Assembly: GCA_013298715.1 (NCBI GenBank)
Contig: JAAFIQ010000004.1
Coordinates: 124,001-188,000, forward strand
Origin: Bacteroidota bacterium
GTDB taxonomy: Bacteria > Bacteroidota > Bacteroidia > B-17B0 > Aurantibacillaceae
Length of the DNA stretch: 64,000 bases
Direction of reading: 5' to 3'
Made by a program: the position numbers and the translations under genes
In this document: one piece after another, positions 27,880-36,321 of the stretch
Layout of the letters: every line of letters begins with the position of its first letter
Numbering within the stretch: the first letter of the stretch is position 1
Notes under the pieces: generated by a model
Told to the model about the DNA's origin: nothing
Seen by the model: the letters and a program-made list of their open reading frames with translations, nothing else
Databases searched by the model: none

Positions 27880-28725
27880 ATGAACTCCGTATATAAAATT
27901 GCACTTGGTATACTTTGCTCTGCAAATATAAATGTGATAACCGCTCAATCGTTTGATACAATAAAGTTTGAAAAGCAAAAAAATAAAGTTAAAATGTACG
28001 CGTTATGGGGCTATACAAGGGCTAAGTACAGCAAAAGCACTATCCGATTACAGGATAAATCTGGAAAATTCCACGAAGAAACTGGAAGAAATCACTACTA
28101 CGATTTTAAAGTACATGATGTGAGCGCCAAAGACAGACCTGACTTTGATCAGATTGAAGACGTTGCTAATATTACCATTCCGCAATTTGTTGCAAGGATC
28201 GGCTTTGAAATAAACAACAAATGGGATTTTGAAATAAACTATGATCATACAAAATACATAGTTACCGACTTTCAAAAAGTAAGAACCAGTGGGCAAATAA
28301 ATAACCAATGGTTTGATAACGATACTATTTTAGATCCCGCAACGTTTTTACACTTTGAACACTCGGATGGTGCTAATTTTTTGATGTTTAACGCAGTAAG
28401 AAAGTTTAATATTTGGCAACCAGTTAAAAATTTTAAACTTTCGGCTGTATTAAAACCCGGAGGTGGTGTAGTTTTACCAAGAACAGAAGTGGTGCTTTTT
28501 GGTGAGCGCTTGAATAACGATTGGAAAATTGCGGGAATGATTTTTGGAGCTGAGGCAGGAATTAGGATAAACTTTTTAAAGTACGGTTTATTTGAATTTA
28601 CAACCAAAGGTAGTTGGGCAAATTATATTAATAGTTTTGTGCTTGGCGCTGGTGGCGGTAAAGCACAACATCATTTTTTTGCTGGTCAGTTAACTGCTAC
28701 TATTGGGATGCAGTTTGGAAACTGA
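27880..28725 (+). CDS. Predicted outer-membrane beta-barrel-like protein
   Basis: A 281-residue protein with a signal peptide (cleavage near ITAQS). Many strand-like stretches ending in aromatics or Gly-rich turns (MYALWGYTRAKYS, WDFEINYDHTKYIV, AGIRINFLKYGLFEFTTKGSW, GQLTATIGMQFGN) suggest a barrel of about 10-12 strands. No family is recognised. It lies 4 bases after tsaE and may be the last gene of the porX transcript, which ends at the hairpin at 28769. Confidence 0.65.
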   Translation: MNSVYKIALGILCSANINVITAQSFDTIKFEKQKNKVKMYALWGYTRAKYSKSTIRLQDKSGKFHEETGRNHYYDFKVHDVSAKDRPDFDQIEDVANITIPQFVARIGFEINNKWDFEINYDHTKYIVTDFQKVRTSGQINNQWFDNDTILDPATFLHFEHSDGANFLMFNAVRKFNIWQPVKNFKLSAVLKPGGGVVLPRTEVVLFGERLNNDWKIAGMIFGAEAGIRINFLKYGLFEFTTKGSWANYINSFVLGAGGGKAQHHFFAGQLTATIGMQFGN

Positions 28726-28768
28726 TTTTTATTCCCTACTTCCATAAAAATCCCTGTGTGTAAAATTA

Positions 28769-28796
28769 AAAATCCCCAACTTGCGTTGAGGATTTT
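28769..28796. terminator. Bidirectional hairpin terminator
   Basis: A 12-bp stem (28769-28780 with 28785-28796, one C-A mismatch that becomes G-T on the minus strand) with a 4-base loop and A/T tracts on both sides. It lies between the convergent barrel gene and the PspC gene and can end both transcripts. Confidence 0.75.
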
Positions 28797-28849
28797 ATCG
28801 AAACAGAGTTTAACCAAACACAAACTTATTTCGAATTCTTTAGAAGGAA

Positions 28850-30643
28850 TTATTTTTTATTCGTTACTTTTTTTGTTCCATCGTTAGTTATTTCAATGTC
28901 TTTTTCTGGTGTACTTACTTTAATCCCATCAGAATTTATTTGAATGTGTGAGTCTTTATCTTTAATATCAATTCCCTTCTCATCAATTTTCACATTCTCA
29001 CTTTTGTTGTTTGATGAACCTTCTTCTTCCTCATCCTCATCAGAATTATTTTTATTATTATTGGTATCAATCCCTTTACAATCAATACAAACAAAACCTT
29101 TATCTGTCATTTTCCAACGGCGATTTACCATATCTCCATCCCACGTGTTAGTAACATTATCCACATCATCTAACATGTATTTTAAACTTTTATCTAGGTA
29201 AACGACTTTACCAACTGGTACTTTTATTTTAATGGTTACTTCTTGAAATCTAAATTTATCATTTTGATTTATCAAGAACAATTCATCAATTGTAATGGTG
29301 TTTCCAACTTGTTTTAACGTATGTGCAATATTTTTTGCGCTTAAATTAGCTTCCTGTTTCGAGCTTCCTTTTGCTTCGTAATAAGCTACAACCTCAATTG
29401 CTGTATCGTTAGGGTTTTCAACTACATCCACGTTTACTTTACCAAGTATGGTTTTTCCTGTTTTATCTTCACCAGTCCAGTAGCCACTTCTATCATGTTC
29501 TAATTCATTTTCAATATCATCGTTATTTTCAAATTCAAATTGTTTTACTAGCTCTGCTACAGTGGTTGCTTTTACTATTAATGTATCGCCAGAGTTAATA
29601 ATTGCTTTGGTTTCTTTTACCTTAGATGTTTCGCTAAACTGATTAAAAGTTGTGTAGGTAACGTAAATACCAATTATAAAACCTAATAACCAAATTAAAC
29701 CTAAACTTAAATTCAACCATTTGTTTGAATACGTTATTCTGAATAATAACTTAATGCCTAAGTACAAAAACATAAATGTAGGAATACCAAACACTAAAAT
29801 AAACGAAAGCACAGCCCAGCCATAGTGCGCTGTTGAGCGCAATACACTTCCAATCCAAAATGATACTGTGGAGTTAGAACTCACCATAAATAAACTAAAG
29901 CTCGAGGTACAAAATCCTATAACCATTGATATGGCAATAAAAATTATAAATAAGCCAAGCACGCGTATAAACACATTACCTAAGGTATTTCCTAAATCAC
30001 TTGCAGTTTTACCAATGTTGGTTTTATCAACTCTGTTGCGCAAATCATTGGCTTCTTCTTGTATTGTTTTACTAATGTTATCAATCGTTATAGGTTCGCC
30101 ACGCATGGCTAATTTATCAGCTGTGGTTTTAGCCAATGGAATAATAATCCACATTACTAAATACACCCACAAGGTTAATCCACCAAAAAATATTAATAAG
30201 AACATGGCTAATCTTACCCAAACGGTATCTACTCCAATGTAAGCCGCTAAACCGCTACAAACACCACCAATAGCCTTTTCATCAGGATTTCTAAACAAAC
30301 GCTTTTTGGTTTCTGTTCCATTGCTTGTACTATTTGTGTTGGTTGTTTGTGAATTGCCCAAACCATTGTTATTATTATCTAAGTCTGCAAAATCTTCTGG
30401 TTTACCCATTGTATTCATTACATGCTCCACATCTACCATTAACACAACTTGTTTGCTTGTATTAATTTTTTGTTGCAACAACTCTGCAATGCGCGATTCA
30501 ATGTCTGCCATAATTTCATTGCCGCCATCTGTTTTACTAAAATAACCTTTAATCTTACTTAAATAGTTACTTAATGTTTGGTATGCATCTTCTTCTATAT
30601 GAAATATGATACCGCTTATATTTATGGTTACTGTTTTATTCAT
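28850..30643 (-). CDS. PspC-domain membrane protein
   Basis: A 597-residue membrane protein. Residues 1-70 are a soluble segment common to Bacteroidota PspC proteins (INISGIIFHIEEDAYQTL). The PspC domain follows near 112-175 (RLFRNPDEKAIGGVCSGLAAYIGVD, then two hydrophobic spans). Four or more further membrane helices run to about residue 340, and the C-terminal 250 residues are a periplasmic or cytoplasmic beta region with a DEDEEEEGSSNN acidic stretch. The gene is downstream of padR by 34 bases and probably under its control. It is likely part of an envelope-stress response. Confidence 0.85.
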   Translation of the reverse strand: MNKTVTINISGIIFHIEEDAYQTLSNYLSKIKGYFSKTDGGNEIMADIESRIAELLQQKINTSKQVVLMVDVEHVMNTMGKPEDFADLDNNNNGLGNSQTTNTNSTSNGTETKKRLFRNPDEKAIGGVCSGLAAYIGVDTVWVRLAMFLLIFFGGLTLWVYLVMWIIIPLAKTTADKLAMRGEPITIDNISKTIQEEANDLRNRVDKTNIGKTASDLGNTLGNVFIRVLGLFIIFIAISMVIGFCTSSFSLFMVSSNSTVSFWIGSVLRSTAHYGWAVLSFILVFGIPTFMFLYLGIKLLFRITYSNKWLNLSLGLIWLLGFIIGIYVTYTTFNQFSETSKVKETKAIINSGDTLIVKATTVAELVKQFEFENNDDIENELEHDRSGYWTGEDKTGKTILGKVNVDVVENPNDTAIEVVAYYEAKGSSKQEANLSAKNIAHTLKQVGNTITIDELFLINQNDKFRFQEVTIKIKVPVGKVVYLDKSLKYMLDDVDNVTNTWDGDMVNRRWKMTDKGFVCIDCKGIDTNNNKNNSDEDEEEEGSSNNKSENVKIDEKGIDIKDKDSHIQINSDGIKVSTPEKDIEITNDGTKKVTNKK

Positions 30644-30677
30644 AACGCTGTGTTTTTAAATTTCTTTTTTATTTTTT

Positions 30678-31034
30678 TTAAATTATTATTGATGAATTTC
30701 CTTTTTCTATTGTTTTATTTACTGCATCTACAAGCTCTTGCCAGCTTACTTGTAACTCTTTTAGGTATTGTGTACCTATTTCGGTTAACTTGTAATACTT
30801 GCGTGGCGGGCCACTGGTGCTTTCTTCCCAACGGTAGGTAAGTAAACCTGTATTTTTTAATCGGGTAAGTAATGGGTATAGTGTACCCTCTACTACTACA
30901 AGCTTTGTATCTTTTAATTTATCAATTATCTCTGTTGGGTAGGCATCGCCTTGCATTAAAATTGATAATATACAAAGCTCAAGCACACCCTTGCGCATTT
31001 GCGCTTTTGTATTGTCGGTGTTAATTGGCTCCAT
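30678..31034 (-). CDS. PadR-family transcriptional regulator
   Basis: A 118-residue winged-helix regulator. The typical run KGVLELCILSIL (residues 15-26), GDAYPTEIIDKL, VVVEGTLYPLLTRLKNTGLL (the recognition helix near 52) and the wing SGPPRKYYKLTEIG are all present. It is sandwiched in a minus-strand operon between a TonB-C-like protein and the PspC protein, the standard arrangement for this regulator in the phylum. It should bind the palindrome at 31441-31469 as an autorepressor; this is inferred from position. Confidence 0.9.
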   Translation of the reverse strand: MEPINTDNTKAQMRKGVLELCILSILMQGDAYPTEIIDKLKDTKLVVVEGTLYPLLTRLKNTGLLTYRWEESTSGPPRKYYKLTEIGTQYLKELQVSWQELVDAVNKTIEKGNSSIII

Positions 31035-31037
31035 AAT

Positions 31038-31370
31038 TTATATTAGTTTTAAGTTTAATACTACACTGTGAACAACTTCGCCTTTTAACGATGCAAAGTG
31101 CAATTTTGAAAATTGTTTGGTAAGTTCCGTTTTTACTTCTTCATTGTTCGATTTTACAAAAACAAAATTTACTTCGCCCGTTTTAGTAACGGTAAAAAGT
31201 ACTTCTACTCGTTCATCATGTTTTAAAACGGTGTTGTTTAATTTCACACATTCTTTAATTTCTTTTTCGGCCTCGGGCAACGAAATAGTTTTGGTTGTGT
31301 TAGCGTTTACGGAAAGTAGACTTCCAATTACAAGGCCAACTGTTACGGTTAATTTTTTTAGGTTTTTCAT
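31038..31370 (-). CDS. Small secreted protein with TonB-C-like fold
   Basis: A 110-residue protein with a signal peptide (cleavage after SVNANT). The remainder (VEVLFTVTKTGEVNFVFVKS...LKGEVVHSVVLNLKLI) has the strand pattern of TonB C-terminal domains, but no membrane anchor remains. It is the first gene of the PadR-PspC operon, with 3 bases before padR. Its role is unknown. Confidence 0.65.
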   Translation of the reverse strand: MKNLKKLTVTVGLVIGSLLSVNANTTKTISLPEAEKEIKECVKLNNTVLKHDERVEVLFTVTKTGEVNFVFVKSNNEEVKTELTKQFSKLHFASLKGEVVHSVVLNLKLI

Positions 31371-31440
31371 TTTTTTGTTTTTTTAAATTTATAGTAATAT
31401 GTTTTGATAGCTATTTGGTGATACAAATATACATTTTTAT

Positions 31441-31469
31441 TTTAGTACCTTGCAAAACATAGTACTAAA
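31441..31469. promoter_or_regulatory. Candidate PadR operator in divergent promoter
   Basis: A perfect 8-bp inverted repeat, TTTAGTAC (31441-31448) and GTACTAAA (31462-31469), around 13 bases; the inner bases extend it imperfectly. It lies about midway between the minus-strand PadR operon (start 31370) and the plus-strand permease (31548), so one regulator could act on both. Confidence 0.55.
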
Positions 31470-31547
31470 TTTTTATTAAAAATAATATAACTAATTGATT
31501 TTCAATTCTAAAATTTTCATTAAATTTTTCGTAACTTTACATTCAAT

Positions 31548-32789
31548 ATGATTTTTTCGCTTTTTAAAGAGAGTTTTTTGTTTGCTTGGCAATCGCTGAG
31601 GGTGAATAAATTGCGTTCTTTTTTAAGTTTAATAGGAATTACAATAGGAATTTTTGCAATCATTCTTGTTTTTACAATTGTAGATAGCCTTGAAAACAAC
31701 ATTAAAGGCAGCATACAGAGCCTTGGCAACAATGTGGTGTATGTACAAAAATGGCCTTGGACCTTTGGTCCCGATTACCCATGGTGGAAATACATTAACC
31801 GTCCTACCCCGCAGTATTACGAGTTAGATGAAATGCAAAAACGTTGCAAAACCACGCAGGCTATTGCCTACCGCATGGGTGCGCGCAAAACATTAAAATA
31901 TAAAAGTAGTTCTATATCAAACGCAGTGGTAGCAGGCATTTCGCACGAATTTTATAAAATTAAAAATTTTGATTTAACATCGGGCAGGTATTTTACCAAA
32001 GCTGAAGTTGATGCTGGGTACCGCATTTGCCTTGTTGGTGCTGAGATTGCAAAAGGCTTATTTGGCAACCAAGATCCTTTAGGCAAACAAATAAAAATAG
32101 CTGGCAACAACGCCACCATTATTGGTGTATTAAAAAAAGAAGGCGAAAGTTTATTAGGAATTAGTTTTGACTACCAGGTTATAACGCCATTTAATTTTGC
32201 CAGAATAATGATGGATACCCGTTCAGAGAATGCTGACCCAATTATTTATTGTAAGGCAAAAGAAAACATTAGCAACTCTGAAATGATGGATGAGCTTACT
32301 GGCGTACTGCGCGGCATACGCCGTTTAAAACCTGGCGCTGATGTAAATTTTGCCTTAAACGAAACCAGTTTATTGAGCAAAGGCTTTGATGATTTATTTG
32401 AAATAATTGGCTTGGCAGGCTGGATAATTGGTGGCTTTAGCATTTTGGTGGGTGGTTTTGGTATTGCAAATATTATGTTTGTAAGTGTACGCGAACGAAC
32501 AAATTTAATTGGCATACAAAAAAGTTTGGGTGCTAAAAATTTATTTATTTTAATTCAGTTTTTAAGCGAGAGTGTTTTATTAAGTTTGTTTGGTGGCTTA
32601 ATAGGATTACTGCTTACCTTTTTAATAACCTTTGTAGGCAAAAGTGCTGTGGATTTAGAGATAACATTAAGCGCAGCTAACTTTATTTTAGGAGTTACCA
32701 TATCTGTTTTGATAGGAATAATAAGTGGCTTTGTGCCTGCCTACAGCGCCAGCCAAATGGATCCGGTGGAAGCAATACGAACGAATTGA
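31548..32789 (+). CDS. MacB-type ABC transporter permease
   Basis: A 413-residue permease of the FtsX/MacB superfamily. One N-terminal membrane helix (20-45, FLSLIGITIGIFAIILVFTIVDSL), a large periplasmic MacB-PCD domain (60-270), then three helices in the C-terminal FtsX domain with FGIANIMFVSVRERTNLIGIQKSLGA near 305 and the closing PAYSASQMDPVEAIRTN. The matching ATPase is not adjacent. A promoter-like TAACTTTA (31532-31539) ends 8 bases before the ATG. Confidence 0.88.
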   Translation: MIFSLFKESFLFAWQSLRVNKLRSFLSLIGITIGIFAIILVFTIVDSLENNIKGSIQSLGNNVVYVQKWPWTFGPDYPWWKYINRPTPQYYELDEMQKRCKTTQAIAYRMGARKTLKYKSSSISNAVVAGISHEFYKIKNFDLTSGRYFTKAEVDAGYRICLVGAEIAKGLFGNQDPLGKQIKIAGNNATIIGVLKKEGESLLGISFDYQVITPFNFARIMMDTRSENADPIIYCKAKENISNSEMMDELTGVLRGIRRLKPGADVNFALNETSLLSKGFDDLFEIIGLAGWIIGGFSILVGGFGIANIMFVSVRERTNLIGIQKSLGAKNLFILIQFLSESVLLSLFGGLIGLLLTFLITFVGKSAVDLEITLSAANFILGVTISVLIGIISGFVPAYSASQMDPVEAIRTN

Positions 32790-32985
32790 GTTTACAATAA
32801 TTTATTAGTAAAGTTTACTGAACGTATTATTGTTTGAATATTTACAAGAAATTTTTTATATTTGATATACGAACAAAATGTGCGCTTATACAACCAAAAA
32901 TGGGAGATAGGAATAGATTTTGTTTGTATTTATAAATTATTGACAGCCCTATCTATAATTCTCACATTGAGAATTGATAAATATT

Positions 32986-34524
32986 ATGAAACGAATTTAT
33001 AAACGAGGAACAAAATTTGGCGACTGGACACTTACTTCTTTTTTAGGAGGTGGTGGCAATGGAGAAGTTTGGACATGTCAAAATTCTAAAGGAGAGATTA
33101 ATGCAATTAAATTGCTAAAAAAAATAAAAGTAAAGCCATATAACCGTTTTACTGACGAGAAAATTGTAATTGAACAAAACTCGGATATCAAGGGAATTAT
33201 TCCCTTAATTGAAAAATACCTTCCGAAAAATCTTCTTGGAAAAACTCCCTATTTTGTTATGCCTTTGGCAGAAACTTCTGAGAAAAAATTACAAGGATTA
33301 CTAACGGAAAGTAATAGGAAAGGTGTTTACAATGAGTATGAGTCAGAATTATCTATTTTAGAAAAAAAAATTGACGCAATCCTTCAAGTAGCAGAAACGC
33401 TTTCTGAATTACACAAAAGAAAAATCTATCATCGTGACATCAAACCTGCAAATATTCTTTTTTATAATGGAAGATTCTCGCTGGCTGACTTTGGACTGGT
33501 TGACTATCCTAACAAAAAGGAAATTTCATTGAAAAATGAAGAGATTGGTGCTAAATGGACTATGGCGCCTGAAATGAGGCGTGAGTCTTCATATGCGGAT
33601 GCAGCAAAAGCTGATGTATATTCTTTAGCAAAAACGCTTTGGATATATCTTACTGGGAACAAAAAGGGATTTGACGGTCAGTACTCGACTGAATCAATTA
33701 TTCATTTAAAGAAATTTTATCCAAAAAGCTATACATCTCCCATTGATAACTTACTTTTATTCTCCACAGATAACGACCCAGTAAAAAGACCATCCATAGA
33801 TAAATTCATATTTGCTCTTCTTGAATGGAAACAACTTGCTGAAGATTTTCATGAAAGAAACCAAGAGCAATGGTTCGAAATTCAAACTAAACTTTTCCCA
33901 ACTTCAATACCGAAGAGAGTTATTTGGGAGAATATTAACGACATCATAAAAATTTTAAAAGTCGTATGCACTTACGACAATTTAAATCATCTGTTCATGC
34001 CCAGTGGTGGTGGACTTGACTTGGAAGATGTTAGAGTTTCTGGTGAAGACGGATGTATAGAATTAGATTTTCAGCTAATAGATATTGTGAAACCAAAGCG
34101 ACTTCTATTTGAATCTTTCGGTTATGATCATGAGTGGAATTATTTCCGACTTGAAGCTGATGAACTTGAGCCATCAGGAGTATATGAAGTTGAGCAAGGT
34201 GAAGAACCTTATGAAAAAACTCATGACAAAGAAGAAGTAACTCAAATCTATCCTGGGCAATACGAAAATTATAACTATTTAGTGAATTCTTCATATAGAG
34301 AACAAGAAGATCATGAGTATATGCAACCCAAAGGAATGAAACATGTTACAAGGTGGTTTAGGGACAGTTTTGTTATTTTTTGTAAACGTTCAGTTTACAA
34401 CAGAAGCCGATTGACTTATGATGGACGACATAACAAAATGACAACCGATGAATTTAGAGATTATATACAACGAAATGTTGACCTATTCAAAGAGGAGGAT
34501 AAAAAAAGACAACATAATAGTTAA
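32986..34524 (+). CDS. Serine/threonine protein kinase with unknown C-terminal domain
   Basis: A kinase of about 512 residues. All core motifs are present: glycine loop LGGGGNGEVW (residue 20), INAIKLL lysine (near 40), catalytic loop HRDIKPANI (near 148), DFGLVDYP (near 167), APEM (near 194), and ADVYSLAKTLW (near 212). The catalytic domain ends near residue 290. The rest (about 220 residues, acidic and Tyr/Glu-rich) matches nothing I know. ATG at 32986 is preferred to TTG at 32974. It is the first gene of the accessory stretch, followed by a repeat copy. Confidence 0.85.
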   Translation: MKRIYKRGTKFGDWTLTSFLGGGGNGEVWTCQNSKGEINAIKLLKKIKVKPYNRFTDEKIVIEQNSDIKGIIPLIEKYLPKNLLGKTPYFVMPLAETSEKKLQGLLTESNRKGVYNEYESELSILEKKIDAILQVAETLSELHKRKIYHRDIKPANILFYNGRFSLADFGLVDYPNKKEISLKNEEIGAKWTMAPEMRRESSYADAAKADVYSLAKTLWIYLTGNKKGFDGQYSTESIIHLKKFYPKSYTSPIDNLLLFSTDNDPVKRPSIDKFIFALLEWKQLAEDFHERNQEQWFEIQTKLFPTSIPKRVIWENINDIIKILKVVCTYDNLNHLFMPSGGGLDLEDVRVSGEDGCIELDFQLIDIVKPKRLLFESFGYDHEWNYFRLEADELEPSGVYEVEQGEEPYEKTHDKEEVTQIYPGQYENYNYLVNSSYREQEDHEYMQPKGMKHVTRWFRDSFVIFCKRSVYNRSRLTYDGRHNKMTTDEFRDYIQRNVDLFKEEDKKRQHNS

Positions 34525-34604
34525 AATCAAGCCGAATACTCGGATTTATGGGCGTAACTCTCCGTCAGAGTAAAAACAGTTCAAATGAGAAGAAGGGTAA
34601 CAAG

Positions 34605-34740
34605 TAACAAAGGTCTTGCTTCATTTTTTGTGTTTTGACACTCAAACCTTTTTTCCACCGTGCACTGGCTTTTGCAATTGCAAGAAAGTGTGTAATTTAA
34701 CATAGCAAAAAACTAACGCCTGCTTGGAAAACGTTAGCTG
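34605..34740 (+). repeat. Intergenic attC-like repeat, copy A
   Basis: Begins TAACAAAGG and ends GTTAGCTG, about 136 bases. Inside, TTTTTTG (34624-34630) pairs with CAAAAAA (34706-34712). The outer part of the site and its GTTA-containing end belong to different gene units: GTTAGCTGTCATTTGT at 34733-34748 is reverse-complementary (14 of 16) to 35385-35400 at the end of the MazEF unit. Confidence 0.55.
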
Positions 34741-34750
34741 TCATTTGTTA

Positions 34751-34762
34751 GGACAGACATCC
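34751..34762 (+). repeat. Conserved cassette leader motif GGACAGACATCC
   Basis: The sequence just after repeat copy A. A near-identical GGACGGACATCC (38108-38119) starts the unit of the 71-residue membrane protein, and a weaker version follows copy B at about 35501-35540. This suggests a common 5' leader of these gene units. Confidence 0.45.
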
Positions 34763-34825
34763 TGCCTAAAAATAAATTTGGACTTTTGAAATAAATGTAA
34801 TAACTTTGTAATTACATACAAAAAA

Positions 34826-35071
34826 ATGGACGTTTCATTAATATCAATAGGTAATTCAAAAGGTATTCGACTTTCGAAGACTTTGATTGAAAAATACAAC
34901 CTTCAGGATACAATTGAATTGATTCTTGAAAAAGGTTATATCATTCTTAAACCAAAGACGAAAGCTCGCAAGGGCTGGGAAAGATCTTTCAAAAAAATGC
35001 ACGAAAATGGCGACGACAAATTGCTTGTTTCAGATGTTTTTAAAGACGAAGACTTCGAAGAATGGAATTAA
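34826..35071 (+). CDS. MazE/AbrB-type antitoxin
   Basis: An 81-residue protein with a SpoVT/AbrB N-terminal DNA-binding fold: MDVSLISIGNSKGIRLSKTLIEKY, with the GNSKGIRL loop that is diagnostic, followed by an acidic tail ending DEDFEEWN that would wrap the toxin. It overlaps the MazF-like toxin gene by 10 bases. The pair is bounded by repeat copies A and B as a unit of about 650 bases. Confidence 0.88.
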   Translation: MDVSLISIGNSKGIRLSKTLIEKYNLQDTIELILEKGYIILKPKTKARKGWERSFKKMHENGDDKLLVSDVFKDEDFEEWN

Positions 35072-35385
35072 AGCAATATCAAATTGTATTGGTCAATCTC
35101 GACCCGACAATAGGCAGTGAAATGAAAAAGACTCGCCCCTGCGTTATTATTTCCCCAGACGAAATGAATAAATATTTACAGACAATTGTAATAGCTCCTA
35201 TGACAAGCAATTCGAAAAGTTATCCGACAAGAGTTCCCGTTAAACATAACAAGACCAAAGGTTGGGTTGTATTAGATCAAATTAGAACTATCGACAGAAA
35301 ACGTATTGTAAAAATTCTTGACAACTTGACTGAAAAAGAAATATATAACGTTAAGACAATTATACACGAAACATACGTTGCGTAA
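35062..35385 (+). CDS. MazF/PemK-type endoribonuclease toxin
   Basis: A 107-residue toxin that should cleave mRNA at a short motif. The pattern is YQIVLVNLDPTIGSEMKKTRPCVIISPDEMN, with the conserved Lys-Thr-Arg-Pro-Cys segment near residue 24, TIVIAPMTSN near 41 and GWVVLDQIRTIDRKRI near 67. The start overlaps the antitoxin gene and the stop codon is the first bases of repeat copy B. It is a complete frame. Toxin-antitoxin pairs are common stabilising cargo in cassette arrays. Confidence 0.92.
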   Translation: MELKQYQIVLVNLDPTIGSEMKKTRPCVIISPDEMNKYLQTIVIAPMTSNSKSYPTRVPVKHNKTKGWVVLDQIRTIDRKRIVKILDNLTEKEIYNVKTIIHETYVA

Positions 35386-35502
35386 CAAACGTCAGCTAAC
35401 ACAGGTCTTGCTCCATTTTTTGCGTGTTAACGCTCAAATGCATAACTTGAGAAAGCAAAAAACTGTAAGTAGCTGCAAAACTTTACCAGCAAGGCGTGCG
35501 AC
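35385..35502 (+). repeat. Intergenic attC-like repeat, copy B
   Basis: From the MazF stop: ACAAACGTCAGCTAAC (35385-35400), then TTTTTTGC (35416-35423) paired with GCAAAAAA (35455-35462), and a right end TTTACCAGCAAGG near 35482. The core between the hairpin arms is nearly the same as in copy C, including an identical 20-base stretch (35431-35450 and 37927-37946). The right end is complementary to the 3' end of the next unit (15 of 21). Confidence 0.55.
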
Positions 35503-35592
35503 GACTTCTTCGAGACAAAAATTCGGCTCGACAACAACATTCCTTTAACAAATAAGTGACAACGGACAACCATTTTTAAGTTTGACATTTTA

Positions 35593-35608
35593 ATCGTACT
35601 TTTACGAT
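35593..35608. promoter_or_regulatory. Candidate ArsR operator 1
   Basis: ATCGTACTTTTACGAT is a perfect 6-bp inverted repeat with a 4-base spacer, immediately upstream of the first ArsR-like frame. A sister site of the same length and arms (ATCGTAATATAACGAT) lies at 36322-36337. Confidence 0.6.
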
Positions 35609-35611
35609 AAC

Positions 35612-35968
35612 ACGGCAAACAACACTAAGACAACTTCAACTCATAGACACGGCCAATTAGCCCGGCTCTGCGCTTCTCTTAGTATTACTTCTCGAATAGC
35701 TATTTTAGAAACACTCGCATGTCAGGACAGTTGCGAAGGAAATATTCACGAAGTGGCGGGCTTAAGCAAATTCACGGTCAGGATGAATTTAAAATACCTT
35801 AAAAGATACGGTTTAATTAAAGGCTCTCTTACTTCCAAAAACATATCATATTGCCTCGACTATGAAAAGTTTGACGAGTTTAAAGCCTTGTTCGATGAAT
35901 TTTACATTATAGTAACAAAGAATAAATCAAAAATAAATGCTGAAAACGTACCTTGCACAAATAAATAA
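35612..35968 (+). CDS. ArsR-family regulator, start codon uncertain or lost
   Basis: A winged-helix protein paralogous to the next gene. With canonical codons only GTG at 35753 is available, giving 71 residues that lack the first helices. But the same frame is open upstream and encodes LARLCASLSITSRIAILE and the HEVAGLSKFTVRMNLK helix, clearly ArsR-like. No ATG/GTG/TTG lies in that stretch. An ACG at 35612 is placed where the family ATG would be and follows the operator by 3 bases. Either ACG is used, or the start has mutated and the gene is weak or dead. Confidence 0.55.
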   Translation, partial: TANNTKTTSTHRHGQLARLCASLSITSRIAILETLACQDSCEGNIHEVAGLSKFTVRMNLKYLKRYGLIKGSLTSKNISYCLDYEKFDEFKALFDEFYIIVTKNKSKINAENVPCTNK

Positions 35969-35973
35969 TAAAA

Positions 35974-36303
35974 ATGGGCACGGCGAAAACAGAAGAATTT
36001 ACAGTAAAGGACAACAAAATAGCTAAATACACAAAGGCTTTGGCTCATCCTGCACGAGTGGCAATACTTCAATTACTGATTAAAAAACAGGCTTGTGTTT
36101 GCGGCGACATTGTAAACGAATTACCTCTTTCGCAAAGCACAGTTTCGCAACATTTAAAAGAACTCAAAGACGCAGGTTTGATAAAGGGTGACATTGATGG
36201 CTCAAAGATCTGTTACTGCATTGACGAAAAGGAATGGAATACCGCAAAGAAGTATCTAACAACATTTTTTGAGGCATACGTTAATAAAAACGAGTGCTGT
36301 TAA
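35974..36303 (+). CDS. ArsR/SmtB-family transcriptional regulator
   Basis: A 109-residue winged-helix repressor. The helices KYTKALAHPARVAILQLLIKK, CVCGDIVNELPLSQSTVSQHLKELKDAGLI and the wing GSKICYCID are typical, and the CVCGD cysteine pair near residue 43 suits metal or metalloid sensing. It follows the first ArsR-like gene by 5 bases and precedes the arsenate-reductase-like gene. It should bind both 16-bp palindromes here; this is inferred. Confidence 0.9.
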   Translation: MGTAKTEEFTVKDNKIAKYTKALAHPARVAILQLLIKKQACVCGDIVNELPLSQSTVSQHLKELKDAGLIKGDIDGSKICYCIDEKEWNTAKKYLTTFFEAYVNKNECC

Positions 36304-36321
36304 AAAAATTTGCTAATAGTA

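Noticed and set aside
28944-30545. Plus-strand ORFs within the PspC gene
   Set aside because: Low-complexity shadows rich in Ser/Leu opposite an acidic, well-supported coding frame.
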